Source of the DNA: Paenibacillus tarimensis
GTDB taxonomy: Bacteria; Bacillota; Bacilli; Paenibacillales; Paenibacillaceae
Length of the DNA: 64,000 nt
Direction of reading: 5' to 3'
Assembly (NCBI RefSeq): GCF_021532315.1
Contig: NZ_JAKGAO010000020.1
Coordinates: 62,001-126,000 of the forward strand
How positions within the stretch are numbered: position 1 is the first letter of the stretch; every line of letters starts with the position of its first letter. The translations under genes were made by a program, and so were the position numbers. The notes under the pieces are model-generated. The model did not search any database, was not told the DNA's origin, and saw only the letters and a program-made list of their open reading frames with translations. Shown here one piece after another: positions 27,401-36,561 of this stretch.

Positions 27401-28537
27401 CTAGTGAATGGTCGATTTCTCCTTCGCAAAATACTCCTCCAGTAAATCGGCTCCCCGGCGGCTTCCCCCTGCTTGATGCAGAGCAGCCTGCATAGCTTTC
27501 ACTCTTTCCTTGACAGTAAGATCGCTGTTTACAGCGAATGCTGCTTCCTTTATTTGACCGGCGCTCAACGAACGGATATCCAGCTTCATTCCCAGGTTCA
27601 ATTCCTCCACGCGGGCAGCAACCATCGGCTGGTCAGAGGTTAGCGGAACAGTAATTAAAGGCACCCCGTGCCAGAGAGATTCCATAACGGAATTCATGCC
27701 ACCGTGGGAAATAAACAGGTCAGCATGCTTCAGTACTTCCAGCTGAGGAACGAAAGGATAAATCAGGAAGTTGGATGGCCTGTTTGCAGGCATGGTCTTC
27801 GCTACCATAACCACTTTCCAATCCGAATCTGCGAAGGCCTCAATACACATATCGTAAAAACCGGGATCTTGAAGGATGCTGCCAAGTGAAATATAGATGG
27901 TTGGCTGATCCTTAATCTGGTCAATAGGAAAGTCCATGTCATTCGTTCTGTCTATGATCGTAGGGCCGATAAACTCACACTTATCTTTTAGATCAGCGGC
28001 ATCTGGTTGGAATTCCCGTGGAATAGGAGCGAGGATGAGCTCTTCCTTCAGCGTAAACATATCCCTGATTATCTTTGAAACTTCTCCGTCAAACATCGCT
28101 GAGAGATTATTGAATACAGGCAAATCGGACGTAACAACAATTCCCGAGAAAAACATTGCGCGGGGCATATGGAGACGCTCTATTATCGTCCGGCCCCACA
28201 TACACATAGGATCGCATACCGCGCCGTCTGCCTCTTCAGCCTTTACTTGATCAAGAAGCCGGTAAGACTCTTCTACATGAATATTGAGATTGCGGAAGAA
28301 AGCCTCGGGTGTCACCTGTTCAGGGTTAAGACCCTCTCCATTCTCAGATAGAGAGCGAAAACCAAAGTCTTCTCCGATTACTCTTACTTCCGCGCCAGCG
28401 CCGCGGACCCTGCTGCTGAATTCTTCGGTTGTATAATAGATAATTTCAATGCCTCTGCGCACTAACTCGTTAGCTACCGATAAAGTGGGATTGATGTGAC
28501 CATGAGCCGGAAGCATGAAAAACAGCAGCTTCTTCAT
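27401..28537 (-). CDS. MGT-type (GT1 family) glycosyltransferase
   Basis: The 378-residue protein belongs to the macrolide glycosyltransferase group of GT1 (YjiC/YojK-like), which glycosylate macrolides, flavonoids and other small hydroxylated compounds with UDP-sugars. The N-terminus LLFFMLPAHGHINPTLSVA has the catalytic His, and the C-terminal donor-binding block reads FISHGGMNSVMESLWHGVPL then TSDQPMVAARV. Start ATG at 28537 lies behind GGAGAGGATCG. It could inactivate antibiotics or decorate a metabolite. It is transcribed alone. Confidence 0.9.
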   Translation of the reverse strand: MKKLLFFMLPAHGHINPTLSVANELVRRGIEIIYYTTEEFSSRVRGAGAEVRVIGEDFGFRSLSENGEGLNPEQVTPEAFFRNLNIHVEESYRLLDQVKAEEADGAVCDPMCMWGRTIIERLHMPRAMFFSGIVVTSDLPVFNNLSAMFDGEVSKIIRDMFTLKEELILAPIPREFQPDAADLKDKCEFIGPTIIDRTNDMDFPIDQIKDQPTIYISLGSILQDPGFYDMCIEAFADSDWKVVMVAKTMPANRPSNFLIYPFVPQLEVLKHADLFISHGGMNSVMESLWHGVPLITVPLTSDQPMVAARVEELNLGMKLDIRSLSAGQIKEAAFAVNSDLTVKERVKAMQAALHQAGGSRRGADLLEEYFAKEKSTIH

Positions 28538-28681
28538 TCATCGATCTCCTCTCCGATAATGGCTTTGGAAACTTCTTACAGGGCGACAAAGTCCACTATA
28601 CATAATTTTCCAAATAAATGTCAATATTGGATTGCCCTTCTTACAGATTCTTAACATAACCGCAAACGATAAGGCCAACTA

Positions 28682-28706
28682 AAAATAAGGCGATCATCTG
28701 ATCGCC
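28682..28706 (-). terminator. Terminator overlapping the LysR stop codon
   Basis: GGCGATCA and TGATCGCC form an 8-bp stem with a 2-nt spacer; the TGA stop of the regulator is inside the stem. On the minus strand TTATTTTTAG follows. Confidence 0.65.
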
Positions 28707-29593
28707 TGCTTAAGTGCGTCAATATATGCCGTTCCCAGCCTGGTAAGCGGGATATTGCGATGAGATATCCAGCCAACATGGATGCTCTCCTCACAATCCA
28801 GCGGGACAGGAATGATTTCGTTCCCATTAAGGTCGGCGCTTAATACACCGGTGGAGATGGTATAGCCGTTCAAGCCAATCAGCAGGTTAAACAAGGTTGC
28901 CCGGTCATTGACGCGGATACTCTTGGGGTGGTTCAAGGTGCTAAGAATCTCTTCCGAGAAATGAAAGGAATTGTATTCGCCCTGATCAAAGGATAGGTAT
29001 GGGTAATGTTTCAGCTCATCAATAGTGACGGCTGACTGCTTCGCCAATGGATTGCGGATGCTGATAAAGATATGCGGCTTGGCCGTAAACAGACTATTGA
29101 ACTGCAGATTAGCATCCTTAAGCAGCTTATTAATGACCTTGCCATTAAACTCATTCAAATACAGGATGCCGATCTCGCTGCGCAGGTTTCGAACATCTTC
29201 AATTATCTCGTACGTCTTCGTCTCCCGGAGGGCAAACTCATACTCATCATGACCGTGTTCCTCAACAAGCTGTACGAAGGCATTCACGGCGAAGGCGTAA
29301 TGCTGTGTAGATACTGAAAAATGCTGCGCCGACGGCTTCGCCTGCAGGTAGCGCGTTTCCAGCAGCTCAGCCTGCTCGATCACCTGTCTTGCATAACCGA
29401 GAAATTCTATTCCGTCCTTTGACAAGGTAATGCCTTTATTGGATCGTTCAAATATCGTGATGCGCATTTCAAGCTCCAGATCTCTTATTGCGTTAGAGAG
29501 GCTCGGCTGCGAGATAAACAGCCGCTTGGCTGCCTCGTTAATGGAGCCCTGCTTCGCTACCTCAATCACGTATTTCAGTTGTTGAAGCGTCAT
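28694..29593 (-). CDS. LysR-family transcriptional regulator
   Basis: The 299-residue protein starts with a standard LysR helix-turn-helix (MTLQQLKYVIEVAKQGSINEAAKRLFI, split over residues 1-27, then SQPSLSNAIRDLE) and continues with the periplasmic-binding-like effector domain. It is full length with no missing part. No divergent target gene is adjacent: the next gene upstream is the truncated ZIP transporter, in the same orientation. Regulon unknown. Confidence 0.9.
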   Translation of the reverse strand: MTLQQLKYVIEVAKQGSINEAAKRLFISQPSLSNAIRDLELEMRITIFERSNKGITLSKDGIEFLGYARQVIEQAELLETRYLQAKPSAQHFSVSTQHYAFAVNAFVQLVEEHGHDEYEFALRETKTYEIIEDVRNLRSEIGILYLNEFNGKVINKLLKDANLQFNSLFTAKPHIFISIRNPLAKQSAVTIDELKHYPYLSFDQGEYNSFHFSEEILSTLNHPKSIRVNDRATLFNLLIGLNGYTISTGVLSADLNGNEIIPVPLDCEESIHVGWISHRNIPLTRLGTAYIDALKQAIR

Positions 29594-29623
29594 AAATTCA
29601 TCTAATCCCCTTCTATTACTCTT

Positions 29624-29833
29624 CTATCCTGCTAGTATACATGACTCGCATGGTCGAAAAAAACATACCGTAGCCTCCCCAAGCTCATAAGTCGCCGCCC
29701 CAATGAGTACGCCGGTACCAAATGCCATGATAAAGCCGATCAAACGCTTGGGCATATTCAGATATAAAGCCAGAATAGCGCCCATCCGTACGGCCGATCC
29801 TGATATGGCTCCCCACATTGCCGCTATCCACAT
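29624..29833 (-). pseudogene. Truncated ZIP-family metal transporter
   Basis: The first about 55 residues read like the N-terminus of a ZIP metal importer: MWIAAMWGAISGSAVRMGA, then MPKRLIGFIMAFGTGVLIGA and TYELGEATV. After that the frame ends in CFFRPCESCILAG and a stop, so at least three quarters of the protein is gone. The start still has a good ribosome site (ACAGGAGGGAACTAATT). It is divergent from a CDF exporter 128 bp away. Confidence 0.65.
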
Positions 29834-29960
29834 AATTAGTTCCCTCCTGTAAATCTAAGGATATCCATTCCTTACCACAGTTACGAGGTTCGCACCAATA
29901 GAGAACGTTTAATAGAAAAATAAGACAGTCATAATTTCTGCAATTAACCAGGAGGGAGCT

Positions 29961-30959
29961 ATGAGCACTGATTACCAACGGGATACACTCCTGCAGCTTG
30001 TTAAGAAGGGCAACAAGTCGTCGGCTATAGCTGCCGCAGGCAACACCCTCATAGCAGCGGTAAAGGGGGCGGCAGCTACATTCAGCGGCAGTGGAGCTAT
30101 GTTCGCATCGGCTATGCACTCATTGGCGGATGCAATCAACCAGGGATTTGTTTTTATCGGCAGTATGCTTTCGGAGAAAAAACCTACACACCGGTTTCCT
30201 ACCGGATTTGGCCGAGTCATTAACATCTTCTGCATGATCGCTGTTATTGTCGTGACCGTCATGGCGTACGAGACCATACTAGAAGGCTGGCATCTGATAC
30301 AGCATCCAGTAGAGAGCAGCGGCATATGGCTCAATATAGCTGTTTTGGTGCTAAATCTTCTGGTTGACGGAGCTATTCTGGTGAAGGCGATGAAGGAAAT
30401 CGTGAAGGAAGCACGTGTCAAAGCGCATGGCCTTGGTATTGTTAAAGCCGCCTTGAACAATGTCGGCCGTTCGGCTCCTCCCACTCGCCTTGTCTTCTAT
30501 GAAGACTCTGTAGCGGTAACTGGTGCTCTGCTTGCGATGATCGCTGTCGTGGTCACTTCCTTGACATCCTTCAATGCTCTTGATGGAGTCGTTACCATAC
30601 TAATCGGTTTTCTTATGATCGGAGTCGCTTTTCGAGTGGGCTTTGACAATATGGTCGGCTTGATCGGTGTTGCGGCACCCAAAGAAGTGGAGGAGAAGGT
30701 AGCGAAGCTTATTCTGGATGAGAAATTTGTCACTGACATTAATCAAATGCGAATTGTTCAAGAGGGACGCTATTACCACGTGGAAGGGTTAATAGAACTG
30801 GAAGCAGGTTTGTCGCTTGCTGATGCGGATGATATTAAGTTCAAGGTTAGGGACAAGCTCCTTCTGGACTCAGACATAGCCGATGTCAATCTAGGCATAA
30901 TTGAAGATGATGGTGTGATAAATTGGGTGCCGGTTGACAAGAGATCCCCTCCCTCCTGA
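29961..30959 (+). CDS. Cation diffusion facilitator (CDF) metal exporter
   Basis: The 332-residue protein has CDF features: about five membrane segments, the metal-site HSLADAINQ in the second segment, the matching acidic VFYEDSVAVTGA in the fifth, and a C-terminal cytoplasmic domain from about residue 230. The family exports Zn, Co, Fe or Mn by proton antiport. ATG at 29961 follows CAGGAGGGAGC. Metal choice cannot be read from the sequence; the nearby Mn-oxidase-like cluster makes Mn a possibility only. Confidence 0.9.
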   Translation: MSTDYQRDTLLQLVKKGNKSSAIAAAGNTLIAAVKGAAATFSGSGAMFASAMHSLADAINQGFVFIGSMLSEKKPTHRFPTGFGRVINIFCMIAVIVVTVMAYETILEGWHLIQHPVESSGIWLNIAVLVLNLLVDGAILVKAMKEIVKEARVKAHGLGIVKAALNNVGRSAPPTRLVFYEDSVAVTGALLAMIAVVVTSLTSFNALDGVVTILIGFLMIGVAFRVGFDNMVGLIGVAAPKEVEEKVAKLILDEKFVTDINQMRIVQEGRYYHVEGLIELEAGLSLADADDIKFKVRDKLLLDSDIADVNLGIIEDDGVINWVPVDKRSPPS

Positions 30960-30972
30960 ATGACCTATTCCG

Positions 30973-31004
30973 CAAAAAAAGCCGAGTGTTAGCTGCACTC
31001 GGCT
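30973..31004 (-). terminator. Rho-independent terminator of the SLH protein gene
   Basis: AGCCGAGTG pairs with CACTCGGCT around 7 nt; on the minus strand seven T residues follow. It also sits 15 nt beyond the CDF stop and may serve both convergent genes. Confidence 0.8.
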
Positions 31005-31043
31005 GTCTGATACATCATATTGCTTGTTTCTTCACTACCCATT

Positions 31044-32720
31044 CTAGTTCAGTTCGTATTCAATCTTGACTCCTGTATTGAACTCCACTTCTAGCTCTAG
31101 CTTTTTCAGCTGCGAGGCTTCCATACCCAATGCCTTCAGCAGGCTGGAGACGATTTCCTCTTCATTCATCTGCTCGGTCAGATCCGCCTGATCCAAGATT
31201 TGTTGGATTTTACGGGCTGCATCCTTATCATTCAGCTTGCTGGATTTGTCCTCCTGCGTGATCTTGAACTCTGCCTTCGGGCTGTCTTCATCCCATTCAT
31301 ACTTGATACTTATCTTGCTGTTGTCCAGGCCTTCGGCTTGAAGCTTGAGCTCACTAACTGCGGGCCCTTCCTCTTGTTGCGCGCTCTCAGCTTCAGAAGC
31401 TCCCGCTTCATGCTTTACCTCCAGCTTGTAACCATTGGCGAATCTGATCTCGGCCTCTAATTCTTCAATCTCAGCTGCTTCCAGTTCGAAGGTGCGAATA
31501 ACAGCTTCAATGACCTGTTGGGGGGTCATTTCGGGTGTCAGGTTCAGCCGGGAAAGAATGGTTTCCGCTTCAGCGGCAGCTGCTGCGCCTTTCAGCTTCT
31601 TATCTGTCTTGCCGTGCTTTTGTTTAATCTCCGCTTCGTTTTTGCCCTTATGGTTTTTGAACTTAAGCTCGACTTTCCTGCCATCCGTGTACTCGATCTC
31701 AAGCTTCAATGCTCCGATTCCCGCTGTGCTCGTGCTAACTTGGCTTTTCTGAAGCAGAACAGCGTCTACAACCCGGTTGTCCTTAACCATGACACTGACA
31801 GCGTCATCGACGAGCAGTTGACTGGCAGGGATGAAAGCTTGTCCTTGCTGAACGAGCAGTTCAGATGAGACGGTGAGGCTGCGGCTGTCCCCATTGAAGG
31901 TCCGGAGGGTAAGCTGCCCGTCCTGGTTGCCATATACGGAATCCGCAACTGACGTACCGGAACTCGCGAATGATACAGCCGTTAACACGCCGTTTAGCCG
32001 AACTGAGCCATCCTGCTCCAGCATGCTGTCATTCGTCCGATCCAGCAGAGCAGACATTTCCGCGCGTGTAATCTTATTGTTCGGTTTGAAGGTGCCATCC
32101 GGATACCCGCTGACAATTCCTTGCTCAGCCGCAACGTTGATGTATCCGACCGAACCAGCCGGAATCTCATCACGGTCCTTGTAATCCAAAGGAGTTGTCA
32201 TCTTAGCCAGAGCCTCAGCTTTAAGATCCAGAGCCTTTACCAGCAAGCTTGCCACCCATACGCGGCTCGCCGGCTTGTCAGGTTTAAGCTGAACCTCCGT
32301 TTCACCTATCAGGTCATTTTCTAAGGCGACAAGAATGTAGCCCTTTGCCCAGCTGAATTTCTGATCAATTAGCTTTGCATCTTTAAACTGCAGCTTAGCG
32401 CCAGCCGGCTTGGCAATAGCTTGCTCCTCCAGCCCCATCAGCCGGACAGCCGTTACGAGCGCTTCTACCCGGCTAACAGGCGCGTTAGGCCGGAACGTCC
32501 CGTCTTCATACCCCTGGAATACATCCTTGGACTTCATCTTGCCAATGGAGGCGGCTGCCCACTGCGCATCACCCAAATCATCAAACTCCATTGTCACCTG
32601 GATTCGTCCGTCCTCGGTTCGCTTCGAATCTTCCTTCTTCTTGGCAAACCCAGTGGTCTGCCAGCTAAGCAGCAGCATAAAAGCCAGCATAAAAGCAGTA
32701 ACCTTGCGTAAAGACATCAT
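31044..32720 (-). CDS. SLH-domain surface protein with two YusW-like repeats
   Basis: A signal peptide (MMSLRKVTAFMLAFMLLLSW...TTGFA) is followed by three S-layer homology domains (about residues 50-225; FQGYEDGTFRPNAPVSRVEA and VSGYPDGTFKPNNKITRAEM are clear), which bind pyruvylated cell-wall polymer. A middle beta-rich part leads to two homologous about 100-residue repeats rich in Lys and Glu, each beginning with a strand (LKLEIEY, LKLQAEG) and ending in a YxLEVKHE or VKIEYELN strand, resembling the YusW-like family. ATG at 32720 follows a weak AGGGGGAAGT. Function is structural or unknown. Confidence 0.85.
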   Translation of the reverse strand: MMSLRKVTAFMLAFMLLLSWQTTGFAKKKEDSKRTEDGRIQVTMEFDDLGDAQWAAASIGKMKSKDVFQGYEDGTFRPNAPVSRVEALVTAVRLMGLEEQAIAKPAGAKLQFKDAKLIDQKFSWAKGYILVALENDLIGETEVQLKPDKPASRVWVASLLVKALDLKAEALAKMTTPLDYKDRDEIPAGSVGYINVAAEQGIVSGYPDGTFKPNNKITRAEMSALLDRTNDSMLEQDGSVRLNGVLTAVSFASSGTSVADSVYGNQDGQLTLRTFNGDSRSLTVSSELLVQQGQAFIPASQLLVDDAVSVMVKDNRVVDAVLLQKSQVSTSTAGIGALKLEIEYTDGRKVELKFKNHKGKNEAEIKQKHGKTDKKLKGAAAAAEAETILSRLNLTPEMTPQQVIEAVIRTFELEAAEIEELEAEIRFANGYKLEVKHEAGASEAESAQQEEGPAVSELKLQAEGLDNSKISIKYEWDEDSPKAEFKITQEDKSSKLNDKDAARKIQQILDQADLTEQMNEEEIVSSLLKALGMEASQLKKLELEVEFNTGVKIEYELN

Positions 32721-32794
32721 GTAACTTCCCCCTCAGATATTTGGTCTCACTAGATACTTCGTCATATATCGACATTTTCTGAGGGGGTAGGAAA

Positions 32795-32950
32795 TTATTT
32801 CATCTGCCTGCGTTTAAATCCAATATATATGACCAGCAGAATGACCATAAGGCCGGCTATTGGGAACGAATATTCTTTCAATAAAGACGTTACCTGACTC
32901 CAATTTTCGCCAAGCTTCATTCCGAGATAAATGTAAGCACATGTAATAGG
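32795..32950 (-). pseudogene. C-terminal remnant of a DedA-family gene
   Basis: The minus-strand frame encodes about 50 residues including AYIYLGMKLGENWSQV and a final membrane helix followed by KRRQMK and a stop. This is the C-terminal layout of DedA proteins; the rest of the gene is missing and the frame closes upstream within a few codons. The YetF gene stop is only about 30 bp upstream, so a deletion or insertion joined them. A full DedA gene exists at 18788-19402. Confidence 0.6.
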
Positions 32951-32981
32951 CAGCTAATGGAAGCAGCTGCGAGACATGCAA

Positions 32982-33692
32982 TTATTGCGGAGCCCGGTTC
33001 ATTTTGTCTCTCTCATCTCCGCGGGAAATGAAAATCCGCCCATTCTGGTCCGCCTGGGCTATTAGTATTTCATCGGGGTCAATCTCCCCGCCGTATTGCT
33101 CTCGAATCATATCAATCGTTATATCAGGCTTAATCGGGGATTTTACCGGCTCATCAACAGGATAGCCGTCCAAATAAAGCAGCCGCGGCACCCCTCTTTC
33201 CGCTGCGACCAAACTCATATCCTGCACGGTAACTGGCAGCAGATTCCCCTTCTTTTGAACCGTTATCGTCCCGTCCTTTTCCAGAAAGGCATATGAGACC
33301 TCATCCAGGTAAAACACATTTTTCTTTCTCAGCTGCATGAGTAAATCATCCACGGTGACTCTGGACCTCTCCAATGCCTTCCGGTCAATCACCCCGTTGA
33401 TAATAATCAAATCCTCCTTTCCGTTAAACCACTTCCTCAACTTCCGGCTTTTTAATGTCAGCCAGTCCGTTCCGATAGCAAGCAATGAGAAAGCCGCTAG
33501 TGCCACAATGCCTTTCATTAATGAAATCTGACCTGTCAGGATAATCGAACCACCAAGCGATCCGAACGTCACGCCAGCTATAAAATCAAAGAACGTCATC
33601 TGGGATATGATTTTTTTGCCAACCATTCGTGAGAACAGCATAAGAAACAGATACGTAACAATGACTCTGATAAGCAATTGCGGCCATTCCAA
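32982..33692 (-). CDS. YetF/DUF421 family membrane protein
   Basis: The 236-residue protein has three N-terminal membrane segments (LFSRMVGKKIISQMTFFDFI between the first two is the family signature), then the soluble DUF421 domain with IINGVIDRKALERSRVTVDDL and DEVSYAFLEKDGTITVQKK. Members of this family (YetF, YrbG, YkjA) act in spore-germination and membrane roles in Bacillus. The C-terminus adds a short charged tail. It is transcribed toward the DedA remnant and no terminator is evident. Confidence 0.9.
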   Translation of the reverse strand: MEWPQLLIRVIVTYLFLMLFSRMVGKKIISQMTFFDFIAGVTFGSLGGSIILTGQISLMKGIVALAAFSLLAIGTDWLTLKSRKLRKWFNGKEDLIIINGVIDRKALERSRVTVDDLLMQLRKKNVFYLDEVSYAFLEKDGTITVQKKGNLLPVTVQDMSLVAAERGVPRLLYLDGYPVDEPVKSPIKPDITIDMIREQYGGEIDPDEILIAQADQNGRIFISRGDERDKMNRAPQ

Positions 33693-33907
33693 AATATAAC
33701 CCCCTCTGATTTTACGATTACCCTATCCAGTGTTTCCCATAAGGATGATTATAAACTTGCGGCGCTGCCCAGCCTCTCCTGATTCCGCTTCACTCAATCG
33801 CCATTCCCCCAAGCAGTAGGGCAGCTGATATCCATCTATAAAACGATAAGAATAAGACTTTTATCGACATTAATCGACCCTTGCTATATACTGAATCTAT
33901 ATATCTA

Positions 33908-33922
33908 TTGTAAGCGCTAACA
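33908..33922 (+). promoter_or_regulatory. cre site (CcpA operator) in front of a chemoreceptor gene
   Basis: TTGTAAGCGCTAACA matches every fixed position of the consensus WTGNAANCGNWNNCW. It ends 19 nt before the ATG, between a TATATA-rich promoter-like stretch and the GGGAGGG ribosome site, a place where CcpA would repress. Confidence 0.7.
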
Positions 33923-33941
33923 CGTTTGTGGGAGGGATAAG

Positions 33942-35957
33942 ATGACAGCATTAACACGCAAGCTGGGATTTGAGACGTTGACGGGAAAATTCTTATGGAT
34001 CATTGGTGCTGTCCTGCTTGTTTTGTTCACCTCTCTGTACGGCTGGAGCCATAACCAAGTCAGTAAACAGATTACTGGCCAGTTTATGGATGAAGGCAGG
34101 TCTTATGCGGTTGCTCTCGCAAGAACGCTTGAGAGCGTAACGGAACAGGACATGCGGAACGGAATCTCTCTGTCGGCAGGCAATTCAATAAGCGGTCCGC
34201 AATTAAGAGACTTGTTATTCAATGATTCACTCACCCCTCTCCCTGAGAATCAGGCCATTACAGAGCTTAGGAAGCAGGATGCTGAATATGCGGCTGCCAG
34301 GCAGCTGTTATTTGATGGCACCGAAATTCCGCTGTGGCAGTATGAGCAGAAATATACCAGTGCTTATGAGGGATATACGGACGAACGCTGGCAGGGCATC
34401 ATTGATAGCATGGCTGTAAGTGACGCTGTAGTTTTTGCGCTGCCAATTGCATTTTCAGAGAATAAGGAGTCAGCCGGTTATATCGCTACCCATAATACGG
34501 AATACAGCCCTATTGATGAGTCTTCAGCAGATAAGTGGGGCACCACAGGAATACTGAGCCAAAAATACCGCGCAAACCGGGTCTTTAACGATACGATTGG
34601 TTACCGTGCTGCCGCTTATACAAACAAGGATACCCCCCTTATTCAGACCTACCCTCGGATAATAGAGGGTAAAGTGGTTACAATGTGGGATATCTCCTAT
34701 CCTCTTTATTTTGCAGATAAGCACTGGGGAGCCGTTCGGATTGCAATGTCAAAGGAAAGAGCGGACCTGATGATAGCATCTCAGCGGGAGCAATTGCTGG
34801 TGCAGTACAGCCTCATGTTTATCTCCATCATGCTGATGCTGCTTACGCTAACCCAATTACTGGTTAAACGGCGGATTAGAAAGCTGTCGGCAACAACGCA
34901 GCAGATTTTTCAAGAGGGAAAAGTTGATCTGACCAAGCGTTTCACTTTGAATGGAAGGGATGAAATTAGTCGGTTGTCCACCGAATTCAACACATTGGTT
35001 CAGCACCTAAGCGTATTGGTTCATTCGATTCGTATAACTTCCGAAGAAGTGAATGCTTCCTCCCGTATCCTTCTGCAAAGCATCTCTAACACGAAGGATA
35101 CTGCCTTACAATTCCATACCACGATGCAATCTGTTAATCAGGGTGCAGACAAGCAAGTGGTTGGTGCGCGTGAAGGAGCGTCTGCGATGAATGAAATGGC
35201 TGGAAATGTCCGACATATCGCCCATTCCTCCAGTGATATAGCCGCCTCTTCCCAGGAGACATTACATCAATTTGAGGAAGGGAGTCAAAATGCTGAGCAT
35301 GCGAGCGAGCAGATTCAGAATCTTCTCTCCTCCACTCTGTCCGCAAGAGAAACAATTCTAAGATTAAATCAGCTTTCAGGGGAGATTGGCTCCTTCGCTT
35401 CATTCATTCATGGTGTAGCAAGCAAGACTAATATCTTATCGCTGAATGCATCCATTGAGGCAAGCAGGGCTGGCGAGCAAGGCAAAGGCTTTCAAGTCAT
35501 CGCCGGCGAAATCCGTAATCTGGCGGAACAGACGCAGCAATCCTCCGATAAGATTATGGATATGATTATAGATATTCAGAGGCTTACCTCCTCTGCGGCT
35601 TCAGCCATGGAAGAGAATGCTCAAGGGGCAAAGAATAGCGTCAATGCTGTACAGCAGGTTACGCAATCACTTAAGAGAATTCTAGAAGCAACACAACTGG
35701 TAGATGCTAACGTACAGCATGTTTCTGCCACTTCGCAGGAGCTCACCGCGAGCGTTGAACAGGTGAAGTCAACTATTACAGATATCGCTTCAATCTCAGA
35801 TGCTTCAGCTAGCGATATCTCCGCAGCAGCGGCTTCCTACCTGGAACAGCTTAACGAGATTGAACGTATGTCTGAGGCCTCGGACAACTTGAGCAGACTG
35901 GCGAGCCAGCTAGAATCGAGTGTTCTGCTCTTTCACACGACGGAAGAAAGTGACTAG
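33942..35957 (+). CDS. Methyl-accepting chemotaxis protein
   Basis: The 671-residue receptor has a membrane segment near residues 15-35, a roughly 250-residue extracellular sensing domain, a second segment near 285-305, a HAMP region, and the cytoplasmic signalling helices with the conserved hairpin tip [20 protein letters not shown]. The tip has Ser in place of the usual Ala in EASRAGEQ, a small variation. ATG at 33942 follows GGGAGGGATAAG. The ligand is unknown. A perfect cre site just upstream suggests repression when good carbon is present. Confidence 0.93.
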   Translation: MTALTRKLGFETLTGKFLWIIGAVLLVLFTSLYGWSHNQVSKQITGQFMDEGRSYAVALARTLESVTEQDMRNGISLSAGNSISGPQLRDLLFNDSLTPLPENQAITELRKQDAEYAAARQLLFDGTEIPLWQYEQKYTSAYEGYTDERWQGIIDSMAVSDAVVFALPIAFSENKESAGYIATHNTEYSPIDESSADKWGTTGILSQKYRANRVFNDTIGYRAAAYTNKDTPLIQTYPRIIEGKVVTMWDISYPLYFADKHWGAVRIAMSKERADLMIASQREQLLVQYSLMFISIMLMLLTLTQLLVKRRIRKLSATTQQIFQEGKVDLTKRFTLNGRDEISRLSTEFNTLVQHLSVLVHSIRITSEEVNASSRILLQSISNTKDTALQFHTTMQSVNQGADKQVVGAREGASAMNEMAGNVRHIAHSSSDIAASSQETLHQFEEGSQNAEHASEQIQNLLSSTLSARETILRLNQLSGEIGSFASFIHGVASKTNILSLNASIEASRAGEQGKGFQVIAGEIRNLAEQTQQSSDKIMDMIIDIQRLTSSAASAMEENAQGAKNSVNAVQQVTQSLKRILEATQLVDANVQHVSATSQELTASVEQVKSTITDIASISDASASDISAAAASYLEQLNEIERMSEASDNLSRLASQLESSVLLFHTTEESD

Positions 35958-35992
35958 TACAGCATTAACAGGATATGGATATAAGCAGCAAA

Positions 35993-36032
35993 AGCAGGCA
36001 AAGACCCGAGGGAATTTGCCTGCTTCTTTTTA
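35993..36032 (+). terminator. Rho-independent terminator of the chemoreceptor gene
   Basis: AGCAGGCAAA pairs with TTTGCCTGCT around a 12-nt loop and is followed by TCTTTTTATC, 36 nt after the stop. Confidence 0.8.
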
Positions 36033-36046
36033 TCTTACGGTGAGCC

Positions 36047-36340
36047 CTAACAATGTTTGTAGGTGACCTTCTTGTAGCAGCGCTTTGTTACCTTTGGCTT
36101 GTAGCAGACTTTTGTAACATACGTCTTTTTAACCGTCTTGATAATTTTCTTGCATTTTGGCTTACGTTGACACTGACAGCTGTGGTTACACTCATGCTGC
36201 CTAGGCTCGTAATACTCGTGATGACAGCTGTTGTGTGATGGTGTATGAGTATGGCAGCAATCGCAGCTGTGATGCTTTGGCATCTGACTGCGCTTCGGTT
36301 TCCAATGTTTGTATGGTGGACACCAGGATTTCTGCTTCAT
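36047..36340 (-). CDS. Cys/His-rich basic protein, probable spore-coat protein
   Basis: The 97-residue protein has no hydrophobic core: the first half is rich in His and Cys (HHSCDCCHTHTPSHNSCHH), the second in Lys, Tyr, Val and Cys with the repeated pattern KKTYVTKVCYKPKVTKRCYK. Such composition is typical of small cross-linked spore-coat or crust proteins (CotD-like in style), though I see no direct family match. ATG at 36340 follows ACAAGGAGGTCGAG. It diverges from the glycosyltransferase with a polybasic N-terminus, which also suggests a spore-surface role. Confidence 0.7.
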   Translation of the reverse strand: MKQKSWCPPYKHWKPKRSQMPKHHSCDCCHTHTPSHNSCHHEYYEPRQHECNHSCQCQRKPKCKKIIKTVKKTYVTKVCYKPKVTKRCYKKVTYKHC

Positions 36341-36561
36341 GCTTCTCGACCTCCTTGTATAGGTTACACTTCCAATATATGTACAAGGGGTCCTACAGGA
36401 ACGGCCAAGACCTACTGCAGTGAATTTGGCGAAGACGCCTTGCAGCGTCCCTCCAATTCATGAAGCATCCGGCATGTGCCCGCGACAATTGACCCACGTG
36501 AACATAAGATAACCCAGCGTGTTAATCATAGGAGCGAGCAGCCATCCAGGAGGTGTAAGGC

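Noticed and set aside
29685-30119. 144-residue minus-strand frame across the CDF start
   Set aside because: It overlaps the divergent genes, is rich in Cys and Ser without order, and has no ribosome site. The ZIP-like reading in another frame is better.
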